This document shows, piece by piece, positions 45,492 to 54,064 of a DNA stretch of 64,000 bases; the stretch's first letter is position 1, and each line of letters starts with the position of its first letter. The notes under the pieces were generated by a model. The model searched no databases. It was not told where the DNA came from and saw only the letters and a list, made by a program, of their open reading frames with translations. Location of the stretch: the NCBI RefSeq assembly GCF_013410665.1, contig NZ_JACCFM010000001.1:434001-498000 (forward strand), given 5' to 3'. Source of the stretch: Leifsonia psychrotolerans (GTDB taxonomy: Bacteria > Actinomycetota > Actinomycetes > Actinomycetales > Microbacteriaceae). Made by a program: the position numbers and the translations under genes.

Positions 45492-46715
45492 GTGTTGGCG
45501 ACAGTCTTGATCGTGATCGGCGCTTTCCTCGCCCCGGTGGCCGTCGTCGCCTCCTGGGCAAAAATCGAACTCACCGACACCGACCGGTTCGTTGCCTCGT
45601 ATGCCCCGCTTGCCGACGAGCCGGCCGTTCAGAGGTTCGTCACCGACCAAACCGTCGCGGTCATCAATCAGCATCTCGACGTGCCCCAGTTGACCGCGGA
45701 GGTCATCGACGGCATCACCTCGCTCGGCACCGGACCGGTGGCCACCCGGGCGCTCGACGCGATGAAAGGACCGGCAGCCGCGGGCATTCAGAGTCTGATC
45801 CGCAGCGGGGTCAGCACCTTCATCGCCTCCGATGCCTTCGCAGCCGTCTGGCGTGACGCCCTGCGGATCTCGCACAGTCAACTGATCGCAGCCATGCGTA
45901 ACGACCCGCATGCCGCAGTGCAGATCGCGGGCGACGGCAGCATCGGCATCCAACTCTCGCCGGTGATCGCAGCCGTCAAGAAGGCACTCGTCGCGCAGGG
46001 GATCGGCTTCGCAAGCCAGATTCCAGAGGTGAACCGAACGATCGTCATCGCCCAATCGGATGCGGTTCCCACCATCCAGCTCGTCTACGGGGTGGCGGTC
46101 GGGGCCGGTGCCTGGCTGCCCTGGGTCTCACTCCTCTTCCTGCTCGCGGGCATTCTTGTAGCCCGGCGCAAGGTGAGAGCGTTGATCGGGGCGGCCAGTG
46201 CTTTGGCGCTGGCCATGGCGATCACCCTGGCGGCCCTCTTCATCGGTGACGGGGTCTTCATCGCATCCGTCAGCCCCACGGTTCTGCCGAGTGATGTGGC
46301 CGGCTTGGCCTACTCGACTGTGGTGGAAATCATTCAGACGCTTGGCCTAGCCATCTTTGTGCTCGCCCTCGCCGTTGCCGTCGTGGCGTGGTTTGCGGGG
46401 CCGTTCCGCACGCCACGGCGCCTGAGAACGTTCTTCACGTCGGGGGCGAGGATCACCCGCGAAGCCGCGGAACGGCAGGGAATCAGTACGGGACGTACCG
46501 GGGAATGGCTGTATCGCCAGCGTGTGTTGCTGCGCGTCGTGGTGGCCGTCGCCGCGGCCGTGGCCATCCTCTTCCTGCGCCCGCTGACCGCCGGCGTGAT
46601 CATCTGGACTCTGATTATCGCCGTCCTGGTGGTAGCGATTCTGGAACTGCTGCAGCGTCCGGTGATCGAAGTGCCCCGAGATTCCGACGCTGAAACACCG
46701 GTCTCTGTTGTCTGA
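45492..46715 (+). CDS. Conserved actinobacterial membrane protein
   Basis: A protein of about 407 aa. One N-terminal helix (VLATVLIVIGAFLAPVAVVA) is followed by the typical ELTDTDRFVASYAPLADEPA segment, an extracellular helical region, and four to five more helices after residue 200, two of them near the C-terminus. The architecture recurs in actinobacteria without an assigned function. The start is uncertain: the frame is open from 45465 and GTG 45492 is the first usable start; no ribosome binding site is seen, so coupling to the upstream gene is possible. Confidence 0.75.
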   Translation: MLATVLIVIGAFLAPVAVVASWAKIELTDTDRFVASYAPLADEPAVQRFVTDQTVAVINQHLDVPQLTAEVIDGITSLGTGPVATRALDAMKGPAAAGIQSLIRSGVSTFIASDAFAAVWRDALRISHSQLIAAMRNDPHAAVQIAGDGSIGIQLSPVIAAVKKALVAQGIGFASQIPEVNRTIVIAQSDAVPTIQLVYGVAVGAGAWLPWVSLLFLLAGILVARRKVRALIGAASALALAMAITLAALFIGDGVFIASVSPTVLPSDVAGLAYSTVVEIIQTLGLAIFVLALAVAVVAWFAGPFRTPRRLRTFFTSGARITREAAERQGISTGRTGEWLYRQRVLLRVVVAVAAAVAILFLRPLTAGVIIWTLIIAVLVVAILELLQRPVIEVPRDSDAETPVSVV

Positions 46716-46811
46716 CCGTGTCGGTCCAGGCGAGTGGCGCGATACGCGAGTGTAGTGTTCGTGGCACCCGAGTCGTTTGACGTCGCAACCCTACGTGGAG
46801 GTCGATGCAGA

Positions 46812-49370
46812 ATGAACGAACACACGCAACTGCACGCTGTCGTTTCATCGTCCGGCCGTGCTCCGTGCGTTGGTCGAGTCGTCGCGCGGCCACGACTCGA
46901 CGCAACGCTCGGCACGCTCGTTGCCGGCTCGTCGCACCTGATGACAATCTGGAGCGCCGCGGGTTCGGGAAAGACGACCCTGCTCGGACAGTGGGCGCGT
47001 CTGCTCACCGACGGCGGGTTCTCGGTCGTCATGATCTCGGGTGAGTCACTCGAGCGGGTGCCCGACATACTGAGCGGCCTTGCCGCATCCGATCGAGACC
47101 GGCCGGGGCAGACAGACGCCTCGCGCTCAATCGTGATGGTCGACGACATCCATCTTCTTGCCGGGCGCGCAGCAAAAGCCGCAGTGACCGCTCTCCTGAA
47201 TGTGCTGCCATCGGTGGCCGGGGTGATCATCGCCGGGCGCTATCAACCGGTCGGCACGCATGCGCCACTGAATACGGCCGGGGGACTCGCGGTACTGCGC
47301 ACCGCCGATCTCGCCTTCACCCGCGTGGAATTGAATGCCCTGACCGAATGTCATAGCGTGTGCCTGGACGATGTCGTGCTCGACGTGCTTCTGCGCCGCA
47401 CGGAGGGCTGGGCAATCGCGGTGGCACTCGCGGTGCCCTGGCTGAAGGAGAGCGCGGACGCACGCGCGGCCGTCCTCGGCTTCGACGGAGATCACCGGGC
47501 GGTCGCGGACTATCTGGTGAGCGAAGTTCTCGAGAGTTTGAGCGTCGACGAGAGATTCGTGCTCGCGACGACGGCGATCAGGAGTGACGTTCCGCTGGAG
47601 CTGGCCTCATACGTATCCGGCCTGCCCAACGCGGGGGAGTTGCTGCACGAAATCTGCCAACGCAACTCGCTGATGATCGAAGATTCAGAGGGTTACCACT
47701 ATCACCCGGTTCTGCTCAGCTTTTTACAGGCGGACGCGCGCCGGAAGAATGTGCATGACTTCGCCGCTGCCCATACGAAGGCATTTACCTGGTTCTACGC
47801 TCGGGAGGATGGCGCGCACGCACTGGAAGAAGCACTCGCCTCGGGCCGAGGACACAACATCCAGAGCGCCCTGGACCGATTCGGCTTAGAACTCATGCTG
47901 GCGGGTGAAACGGACCTGATCGACCGCGCCATGGCGGCCCTTCCCACGTCCGCCGCCCCCCTTGCGCTCGTGGCGACACAGCTCTTGTTCGAGGCGCCAT
48001 TCTTTGCTGATTCAACGCGAGCAACGCATCTCTTCGAAGAGGCGCTGGCCCACGACACGGCGGGCACGCCGACACAGGAGCCTTGGTTGGCCGTCGCCCT
48101 TGCGCTGCATTGCCTCGTGGGCACAACTCACCATTCGTACGAGGCGCGCCTGCGGCGCCTGCGGTCGGCTGACATCGTGGCGCTGCGTCGAAAAAGCCTG
48201 GCGCTGGACTTGCTTGCTGAAGTGGCCGAGGCGTGGTGTATTGGACGAGTGGGTGCGCCGGCCGACGCGCTCCTCCGGCTGCGTGAGGTGGGGATCAGCG
48301 CCGATCGGGCGGGGTTCGGGTGGCTGAGCCTGATGGCCGCGTCGTGTGCCGCACCGCTGGCAACACTGTCGGGTCGCTGGGAGTTGGCGGCCGCGATTGA
48401 AGATCAGGTGATTGTGCAACTCTCGGCACATCCGCGCACCCAGCCCGGCCGGGTGCGTTCGTCCGCCACAATCATATCTGCGGTGAGGTCGTATCGGCGC
48501 TGTGAAGCCATGCAGACCGAGGAGCTGGATGCGCTCATCGCCGCCGATGCGCATCGCCTCACCCCCGGCGCGCGGGTACCGGCTATCGCCGCGCGAACCG
48601 GTGCCCGATTGGATTCAGAGGCGAACCCGCGGCCGGCTCTTGAGACCATGGATCGTCTGATGCGCGATCACGGGGTTCACTATCCACAACTTTTCGCCGT
48701 TGTCGCACTGCGTCTGGTCAGCCTGCATCTCACGCTCGATGGCCGAGCCGAAGCACAGGAACGTGCGGCCGATGTCTATGCTCTGCTGGGAGACGACTCG
48801 GTGGAGTCGGAGACCGTGCGCCTCGCCCTCGCTCTTCCCACTCGTCGGGGCGACGCCGCAGAGGAATCTCTTCTCGCCGCGCTGCACAACACGGCGCGCT
48901 CCTGGCATGCCGGTGCCCCGATCGGCGCCTGGATCCTGCTCGCTCACGCGGCGGAACTGCGGGGGAGCCACAGCGAAGCCGATATACGGCTGACCCACGC
49001 CGTGCGTCTGGCGCAGCGCTTCGATGTCCTTCAGCCGTTCGCAGCACGCGGGGGTGAAGGTGCGACCCTTCTGACCGTGCGAAGTGGCCGGTTCGGCCCG
49101 CTGGACTCATTCGCCGCTCAGGTGCAGGCGGCTGTTCACTCGCTCCTGCCGGCGCAGCCTGAACAGAGTTCTCCTGGTGTGCCGCTGACGCAGCGTGAAC
49201 ACGACATCCTCAACGAGCTCCCGGTTCATCAAAGCGTCGCCGAGATTGCGCGCAAGCAGACCTTGAGTGTGAACACGGTCAAGACCCATATGCGCAGCAT
49301 CTATCAGAAGCTTGGGGTCACTGATCGCAGCGACGCGGTCTCCACCGCTCAGATACTCGGGCTGCTCTAG
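46812..49370 (+). CDS. MalT/LAL-type LuxR regulator with AAA/STAND ATPase
   Basis: An 852-aa regulator. The N-terminal NTPase has Walker A WSAAGSGKTTLLGQWARLL near 50-68 and Walker B SIVMVDDIHLLAG. A long helical repeat region follows (about 330-780) that probably senses a ligand, and the C-terminal LuxR helix-turn-helix is LTQREHDILNELPVHQSVAE with SVNTVKTHMRSIYQKLG. The domain order is that of MalT and the LAL activators. ATG 46812 has GGAGG ten bases upstream; the open frame before it is not conserved. Targets may include the genes downstream, but no site can be named. Confidence 0.88.
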   Translation: MNEHTQLHAVVSSSGRAPCVGRVVARPRLDATLGTLVAGSSHLMTIWSAAGSGKTTLLGQWARLLTDGGFSVVMISGESLERVPDILSGLAASDRDRPGQTDASRSIVMVDDIHLLAGRAAKAAVTALLNVLPSVAGVIIAGRYQPVGTHAPLNTAGGLAVLRTADLAFTRVELNALTECHSVCLDDVVLDVLLRRTEGWAIAVALAVPWLKESADARAAVLGFDGDHRAVADYLVSEVLESLSVDERFVLATTAIRSDVPLELASYVSGLPNAGELLHEICQRNSLMIEDSEGYHYHPVLLSFLQADARRKNVHDFAAAHTKAFTWFYAREDGAHALEEALASGRGHNIQSALDRFGLELMLAGETDLIDRAMAALPTSAAPLALVATQLLFEAPFFADSTRATHLFEEALAHDTAGTPTQEPWLAVALALHCLVGTTHHSYEARLRRLRSADIVALRRKSLALDLLAEVAEAWCIGRVGAPADALLRLREVGISADRAGFGWLSLMAASCAAPLATLSGRWELAAAIEDQVIVQLSAHPRTQPGRVRSSATIISAVRSYRRCEAMQTEELDALIAADAHRLTPGARVPAIAARTGARLDSEANPRPALETMDRLMRDHGVHYPQLFAVVALRLVSLHLTLDGRAEAQERAADVYALLGDDSVESETVRLALALPTRRGDAAEESLLAALHNTARSWHAGAPIGAWILLAHAAELRGSHSEADIRLTHAVRLAQRFDVLQPFAARGGEGATLLTVRSGRFGPLDSFAAQVQAAVHSLLPAQPEQSSPGVPLTQREHDILNELPVHQSVAEIARKQTLSVNTVKTHMRSIYQKLGVTDRSDAVSTAQILGLL

Positions 49371-49501
49371 CCGGTCTCTCACCGTCTGCGGTGCAGCGTG
49401 GTCGGTGTGTGAGTGGCGGGTCACCCGCGGGAGGTGATGACTCTGCACCCGGATGGGGCGAGGATGAACGAATCGCCCGCAGCAGCAGGAGGAGGTCGCT
49501 C

Positions 49502-49711
49502 ATGAAACGGTACGAAATACGTCTTCCCTATGCGCTGTCGCCCACCCTGGCGGCGGCGTTCCCGGAGTTCGACGCGCTGCCGATCGCGCCATCGACGACG
49601 CTGCTCACGGGGATGCTCAATGATCAGTCCGAGTTGCAGGGGATTCTCGCCCGAATCGCCGACATGGGGCTCGAAATCGCCGAGGTCCATGTGCGTCACG
49701 AGTCGTCGTGA
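49502..49711 (+). CDS. Small conserved protein, 69 aa
   Basis: A 69-aa protein with a strong ribosome binding site (GGAGGAGG) before ATG 49502. The pattern MKRYEIRL, then TTLLTGMLNDQSELQGILAR and GLEIAEVHV is reminiscent of short proteins that occur alone in actinobacterial genomes, with a ferredoxin-like fold suggested by the alternating strands and helices. The function is unknown. It lies between the LAL regulator and the GH5 gene, all in one direction. Confidence 0.75.
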   Translation: MKRYEIRLPYALSPTLAAAFPEFDALPIAPSTTLLTGMLNDQSELQGILARIADMGLEIAEVHVRHESS

Positions 49712-49849
49712 GCGCGTGTGTCGTCACGCTCCTCCCGGAGTGACCGTTCACCGAAAGACCCCAGATCGCAGCCTGATTTGACAGCTGCGCCGTCGCGCCC
49801 GAAGCTGTACCCACTGCCCGCGAGCACCCGCTTGTCACGACGGAGTGTC

Positions 49850-52198
49850 ATGAAATTGGTTCGACGTCCTGCCGTTGCCCTGTCGACCATGCTGGCCCTC
49901 GTCGTGATCCAGGCCATCGCAGACCCCACCGGGCTGCTCGCCCTCGTCGGCTGGTCGGGTGCCGGGCTGTCGTTCGCCGCGGGATTATGGTCGTTTGCGC
50001 CATATCTGGTGTTCGTGCCGGTGCTGCTCGTCGTGGTCTGGTGGGTCGCGGTTCGGGCGGCAGAACGCTTCTGGACGCTCACCGCCGGCGTGCTCCTCGC
50101 CGTTCTGCTGGCGCAAGCCGTGACAGCCCTCGTCATGACCTGGGATCTGGCCGCGGCCGGATACGCGGCCGGATTCGTGGTCGCCAAAGCGGTGCCGGCC
50201 GCGCTCATCGTCGCCGGTGTCACCCGCTGCCTGGGGGGCCCTGCGGCGGCCCCGACGAGAGCGGCTTCGCACGCAGCCGGCTCGGTCTGGCCGCCCGCAG
50301 TGCTTTTCGCTGCACTCGCCCCGCTGCTCGCGGGCCTCTGGTGGAGTGGCGCAGCGTACGCCCCCGGCATTCCGACGGCACGGCCGGACCGGGGCATCCT
50401 GTCGGTGATCATCGCCCTGGTTCTCGTTGCCGCAACAACAGCACTCTGCCTGCTCTGGATGCGTGCCCGCGTTCCCGGAGTTGTGGGCGGCTGGCTGGCC
50501 GGACTCATCGCCGGCGGCCTCGTCGGCCTGGTCCAAGCGGTCATCGGCTCGGTGATTGACGGCGGTTTCAGCGGGGACATCTGGCCCCTCATTGTTGCCT
50601 ACACTGCGGTCGCCGACGGGCTCGCCTTCGGGGCCTGCGTCGGCTGGATCGTCGGCCTCGGTACCGTCGCCACCGACCGACTACGGGCCGGTCGGGCTCC
50701 CCAAACGCCGCGGCTCGTCGCCGCATTCGTCGTGGTGCTCGCCTTGGGCACGACCCTGCTCCTTCCCGGCCCGGATGCCGCCACCGCGGCATCCGGTGCG
50801 GCCCAGAACCCGCCGACCGGGTTTCTGCGGGCCGAGAAGTCGGTCATCGTCGATGGGACGGGCAATCAGGTGCTGCTGCGCGGGGTGAACGTCAACCAGC
50901 TCGTCGACTTCTACCAACCGACTGCCGGTGTGCCCGCGACCCGGCCGCTGACCGAGACGGATTTCGCCGACATGGCGTCCTACGGCTTCAACGTGGTGCG
51001 TCTGAACCTATCCTGGTCGGCACTCGAACCCGAGCGTGGCACCCTGGACCCGGCCTATCTGGCGCAGATCAGTGATGCGGTCGAGTGGGCGAAGCGCAAT
51101 GGCATCTACACCGTGTTCGACATGCATCAGGATGGCTGGTGGAACGGCCCGACCGGACAGGACAGCACGTGCCGACCCGGTACCGAGCCGATGTGGGGCT
51201 ACGACGGTGCGCCGGAGTGGGCGACGATCACGGACGGCGCCCCGCGCTGTCAATTCACCGGTCGCGACATTTCGCCGGCCGGCAACCGCGCGTTCCAGAA
51301 CTTCTACTTCAACACCGATGACATCCAGACCGCGCTCGCCGAGACCTGGGGCGTACTCGCCGGCACGTTCCGTGACGAGCCGATGGTTGCCGGTTTTGAT
51401 CTCTTGAACGAACCGGGATTCGGCGAGAGCGCACCCGTGACCACCTCACATCAGCTCGGTGGGTTTTACGCCACGGCGATCGCACAGATCCGTGCCGCCG
51501 GAGCTCCCCAGATCGTGTTCGTCGAACCGAGCATTTTCTGGTCGGGCCTCGGCGTCGACACCGGACCCACCCACGACTTCACCGGCGATCGCAACATCGT
51601 CTTCTCCCCGCATCTGTATGCCGAGTCGATCACCATGGATCGCGATCTCGGCATCCCCCCGATGGTTGCGCTGGAAAGACAATTCATGCTCGGCCAGCGC
51701 GTCGCCGATGAGTACGGAGCGCCGCTCTGGTCAGGGGAGTATGGCTATTGGGGCGAGGACGTCGACGTACTCGCCCGGCTGAACCGGTACGCAAACACCG
51801 AGGATGCCCACCGGCTCGGCAGCGCCTACTGGGTCTGGAAGCAGGCCTGCGGTGACCCACAGAACGGCATCGGCCCGGTCGGGAATGCGCTCATGATGCA
51901 GGACTGCGAAACCGGTGGTGACGCGCCGCCGAAGACCGACCTGCTGAGGATTCTGAGTCGGGCCTACCCCCGGTCGGCGCCCGGCCGGCTCACCGCGCTC
52001 GAAGCGCACGGCGCATCCGTCAGGCTTGAAGGCATCACCCCGGCGAGCGGATGCGGCCTGGCGGTGTGGATTCCCGGCGCAGCGAAACCGGATGTGACAT
52101 CAACGGGCATCACGAAGGTCGAGGCCACGGCGGTGGACGGCGGCTGGACCGTGACCGGCTGCGTCGCCGGGCCCTACACGCTGTCGACCGCGGGGTAG
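49850..52198 (+). CDS. Membrane-anchored GH5 endoglycosylceramidase-like enzyme
   Basis: A 782-aa two-part protein. Residues 1-320 contain about eight membrane helices (for example LIVAGVTRC, ILSVIIALVLVAATTALCLL, LVAAFVVVLALGTTLLL). From about 335 there is an extracellular GH5 barrel: LRGVNVNQLVDFYQ, GFNVVRLNLSWSALEP, DMHQDGW, the acid/base LLNEPGFG (Glu521) and the nucleophile LWSGEYGYWG (Glu630), then a small C-terminal beta domain. The pattern fits GH5_29-like endoglycosylceramidases that cut glycans from glycolipids. ATG 49850 has GGAG upstream; the longer frame is unlikely. The natural substrate may be a membrane glycolipid. Confidence 0.85.
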   Translation: MKLVRRPAVALSTMLALVVIQAIADPTGLLALVGWSGAGLSFAAGLWSFAPYLVFVPVLLVVVWWVAVRAAERFWTLTAGVLLAVLLAQAVTALVMTWDLAAAGYAAGFVVAKAVPAALIVAGVTRCLGGPAAAPTRAASHAAGSVWPPAVLFAALAPLLAGLWWSGAAYAPGIPTARPDRGILSVIIALVLVAATTALCLLWMRARVPGVVGGWLAGLIAGGLVGLVQAVIGSVIDGGFSGDIWPLIVAYTAVADGLAFGACVGWIVGLGTVATDRLRAGRAPQTPRLVAAFVVVLALGTTLLLPGPDAATAASGAAQNPPTGFLRAEKSVIVDGTGNQVLLRGVNVNQLVDFYQPTAGVPATRPLTETDFADMASYGFNVVRLNLSWSALEPERGTLDPAYLAQISDAVEWAKRNGIYTVFDMHQDGWWNGPTGQDSTCRPGTEPMWGYDGAPEWATITDGAPRCQFTGRDISPAGNRAFQNFYFNTDDIQTALAETWGVLAGTFRDEPMVAGFDLLNEPGFGESAPVTTSHQLGGFYATAIAQIRAAGAPQIVFVEPSIFWSGLGVDTGPTHDFTGDRNIVFSPHLYAESITMDRDLGIPPMVALERQFMLGQRVADEYGAPLWSGEYGYWGEDVDVLARLNRYANTEDAHRLGSAYWVWKQACGDPQNGIGPVGNALMMQDCETGGDAPPKTDLLRILSRAYPRSAPGRLTALEAHGASVRLEGITPASGCGLAVWIPGAAKPDVTSTGITKVEATAVDGGWTVTGCVAGPYTLSTAG

Positions 52199-52242
52199 CC
52201 GCCGTTCTCGCCGCGCCTCGTTCTACCGGGGCATGGACAGCA

Positions 52243-52779
52243 CTAGCTCTGCAGCGTTCTGAAGTCGCGGGCAATCACCTGTAGGCAGTCCTCGAATGTG
52301 CCGTGTGTCACCGTGGACGGAATCGACAGCATGAGATTGACGGGCGAGCCAAAGTTCTCGATGTGCAGGCCGTCGTCGTCGACCGGGATTCCCTGCGCGT
52401 TCGTTCGGACCTCCCCAGCGAAAGCGCGGACCCGTTCCACGATGGTCGAGGGTCCCGCAGTGTAGGCGTAGAGGGCCTTGCCTCTGGCATACCCGTATCC
52501 CATTTCGAAGCAGGTCCCCGAGTCAGGTTCGACACCCCGGAACGCATTGAGGTTGGCGGCGACAATATCGCAGTCGTCGATGAGCTGGACATCGCGAGTG
52601 AAGATAGCGGTCGCGAATTCGGCGTCCGTCAGCCCCGTCGGGTCGATCTCGACATCGGCCGGGAACACGCCCTCGAGACCCAGGGCTTGGCACATGGCCT
52701 TCATCGTGAGGGCACGCTCGTGGGCGTCGGGGTAGAAGACGTCGAATCCGGCAAGGTAAATTCTTGGAGTTGTGGCCAT
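52243..52779 (-). CDS. Nucleoside 2-deoxyribosyltransferase family protein
   Basis: A 178-aa enzyme. RIYLAGFDVFYPDAHERA and CDIVAANLNAFRGVEPDSGT are the family signatures; the glycosyl-acceptor Glu lies within the latter region, and EMGYGYARGKALYAYT follows. It exchanges bases on deoxynucleosides for purine or pyrimidine salvage, or hydrolyses them. ATG 52779 has GAGAAGG six bases upstream; a longer start at 52803 is possible. It is divergent from a universal stress gene, with a proposed DevR-type box between. Confidence 0.88.
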   Translation of the reverse strand: MATTPRIYLAGFDVFYPDAHERALTMKAMCQALGLEGVFPADVEIDPTGLTDAEFATAIFTRDVQLIDDCDIVAANLNAFRGVEPDSGTCFEMGYGYARGKALYAYTAGPSTIVERVRAFAGEVRTNAQGIPVDDDGLHIENFGSPVNLMLSIPSTVTHGTFEDCLQVIARDFRTLQS

Positions 52780-52832
52780 GTCTAACCTTCTCATCGATGG
52801 CATGCCACGCGTGGACGACGTCGTCTCTGTGA

Positions 52833-52846
52833 CCTTTGGCCCTAGT
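52833..52846. promoter_or_regulatory. Candidate DevR/DosR-type box 1
   Basis: CCTTTGGCCCTAGT, 11 of 14 identical to box 2. It lies between the divergent deoxyribosyltransferase and universal stress protein genes, 31 bp upstream of the latter's ATG. Confidence 0.5.
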
Positions 52847-52877
52847 GCGGGGCACCTCGGCTGGCGAAGCTGAATCC

Positions 52878-53402
52878 ATGTCTGAGAAATCTCATCCCCT
52901 GGACGTGCCCAAATCCGGTGCCGACCTGCCTGCCCGCCCGCCCGGTGCGTGGATCGTGGTCGGTGTTGACGGATCGGAATCGTCGATTGCCGCCGTGCGG
53001 TGGGGTGCCCGCCTCGCCTCCGCCCTGAACGTGAACCTTGAGGTTGTGGCGGTCTGGCCGTATCCGGCGATAAGCCCCGGTTCCTTCTACTCGTCCGAGG
53101 TCTGGCCGCCCGAGAATGATGCCGACAAGATATTGACGGATGTGATCGCCACCGTCTTCGGAGACGATCCGCCGCCCTCCGTACGCACCATCACCCGCCC
53201 AGGCCCGGTCGCACCGGCGCTGATCAAGCAGAGCACGGGAGCAGACATGCTCATCGTGGGCAGTCGAGGGCGCGGCGGCTTCGTGGGTCTGATTCTCGGC
53301 TCGGTGAGCGCGACAGTCGCCGAACACGCGCGCTGTGCGGTACTCGTCGTTCATGGGGACGCCGCCGTGACTCATGCTCCCGAGCACACCGAGGAAACCT
53401 AG
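52878..53402 (+). CDS. Universal stress protein, single domain
   Basis: A 174-aa protein with one USP domain: IVVGVDGSESSIAAVRWGAR at the start and the ATP-binding Gly-rich loop IVGSRGRGGFVGLILGSVS near the end. USPs of this ATP-binding type are induced in dormancy, hypoxia or stationary phase. The C-terminus is met by the response regulator gene tail to tail: the two stop codons overlap in CTAG (53399-53402). ATG 52878 is preferred; TTG or GTG starts further up would run through the proposed DevR box. Confidence 0.92.
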   Translation: MSEKSHPLDVPKSGADLPARPPGAWIVVGVDGSESSIAAVRWGARLASALNVNLEVVAVWPYPAISPGSFYSSEVWPPENDADKILTDVIATVFGDDPPPSVRTITRPGPVAPALIKQSTGADMLIVGSRGRGGFVGLILGSVSATVAEHARCAVLVVHGDAAVTHAPEHTEET

Positions 53403-54064
53403 CGCATTGCTTTCGGCGGTTGGGTGGCGATTTTGGATTCCCAGTGCAGCGCCGCGGCTTGGGTTCGGTGCTGCAGGCCGAGTTTGCTGAGGACGCCCGA
53501 CACATAGTTCTTGACGGTCTTCTCGGCCAGGGAGAGCCGCTCGCCAATTTCCCGATTTGTGAGCCCATCCGCGACCAGCGTGAGCACGGCACGCTCCCGC
53601 GTGCTTAACGTCGCGAGCCGCGGGTCCCCCAACGACGGGGAGCGCAATCGCTCAACGACCCGATCTCTGTACTGCGAATCGATGAGAGTGTGTCCGTCCG
53701 CCACGCGACGAATGCTGTCGACCAGGCTGCTGCTCCGCACATCCTTCTGGATATAGCCGGATGCGCCGGCGATCACCGCCGCATAGATTGCGTCGTCATC
53801 GTCGTACGCGGTGAGAATGAGGCAGCGGATGCGGGGGTTCGACGAGTGCAGGTCCCGGCAGATGTCGATTCCATTGCCGTCGGGCAACCGCACGTCCAAC
53901 AGCACGACATCCGGACGTGTGGCGCGGATACGGGTCCGTGCCTGCGCCACGGTTCCGGCTTCGCCGACGACCTCAATATCGGTTGCCGCCCCGATCAAGT
54001 CCGCGACTCCGCGCCGGACGATTTCGTGGTCGTCAACCAAGAAGACCCGGACGGTGGTACTCAT
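53399..54064 (-). CDS. devR: NarL/FixJ response regulator, DevR (DosR)-like
   Basis: A 221-aa regulator. Receiver domain: acidic pair DD at 11-12, phospho-acceptor Asp57 in VVLLDVRLPDGNGIDICRDL, Thr85 and Lys107 (GYIQKDV). The LuxR-type helix-turn-helix near the C-terminus is LTNREIGERLSLAEKTVKNY. Both the LDVRLPDGNGI and the LAEKTVKNYVS stretches closely follow mycobacterial DevR by recall. DevR regulators switch on dormancy genes under hypoxia, NO or CO. It overlaps the kinase gene by ATGA at 54061-54064. Confidence 0.92.
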   Translation of the reverse strand: MSTTVRVFLVDDHEIVRRGVADLIGAATDIEVVGEAGTVAQARTRIRATRPDVVLLDVRLPDGNGIDICRDLHSSNPRIRCLILTAYDDDDAIYAAVIAGASGYIQKDVRSSSLVDSIRRVADGHTLIDSQYRDRVVERLRSPSLGDPRLATLSTRERAVLTLVADGLTNREIGERLSLAEKTVKNYVSGVLSKLGLQHRTQAAALHWESKIATQPPKAMR

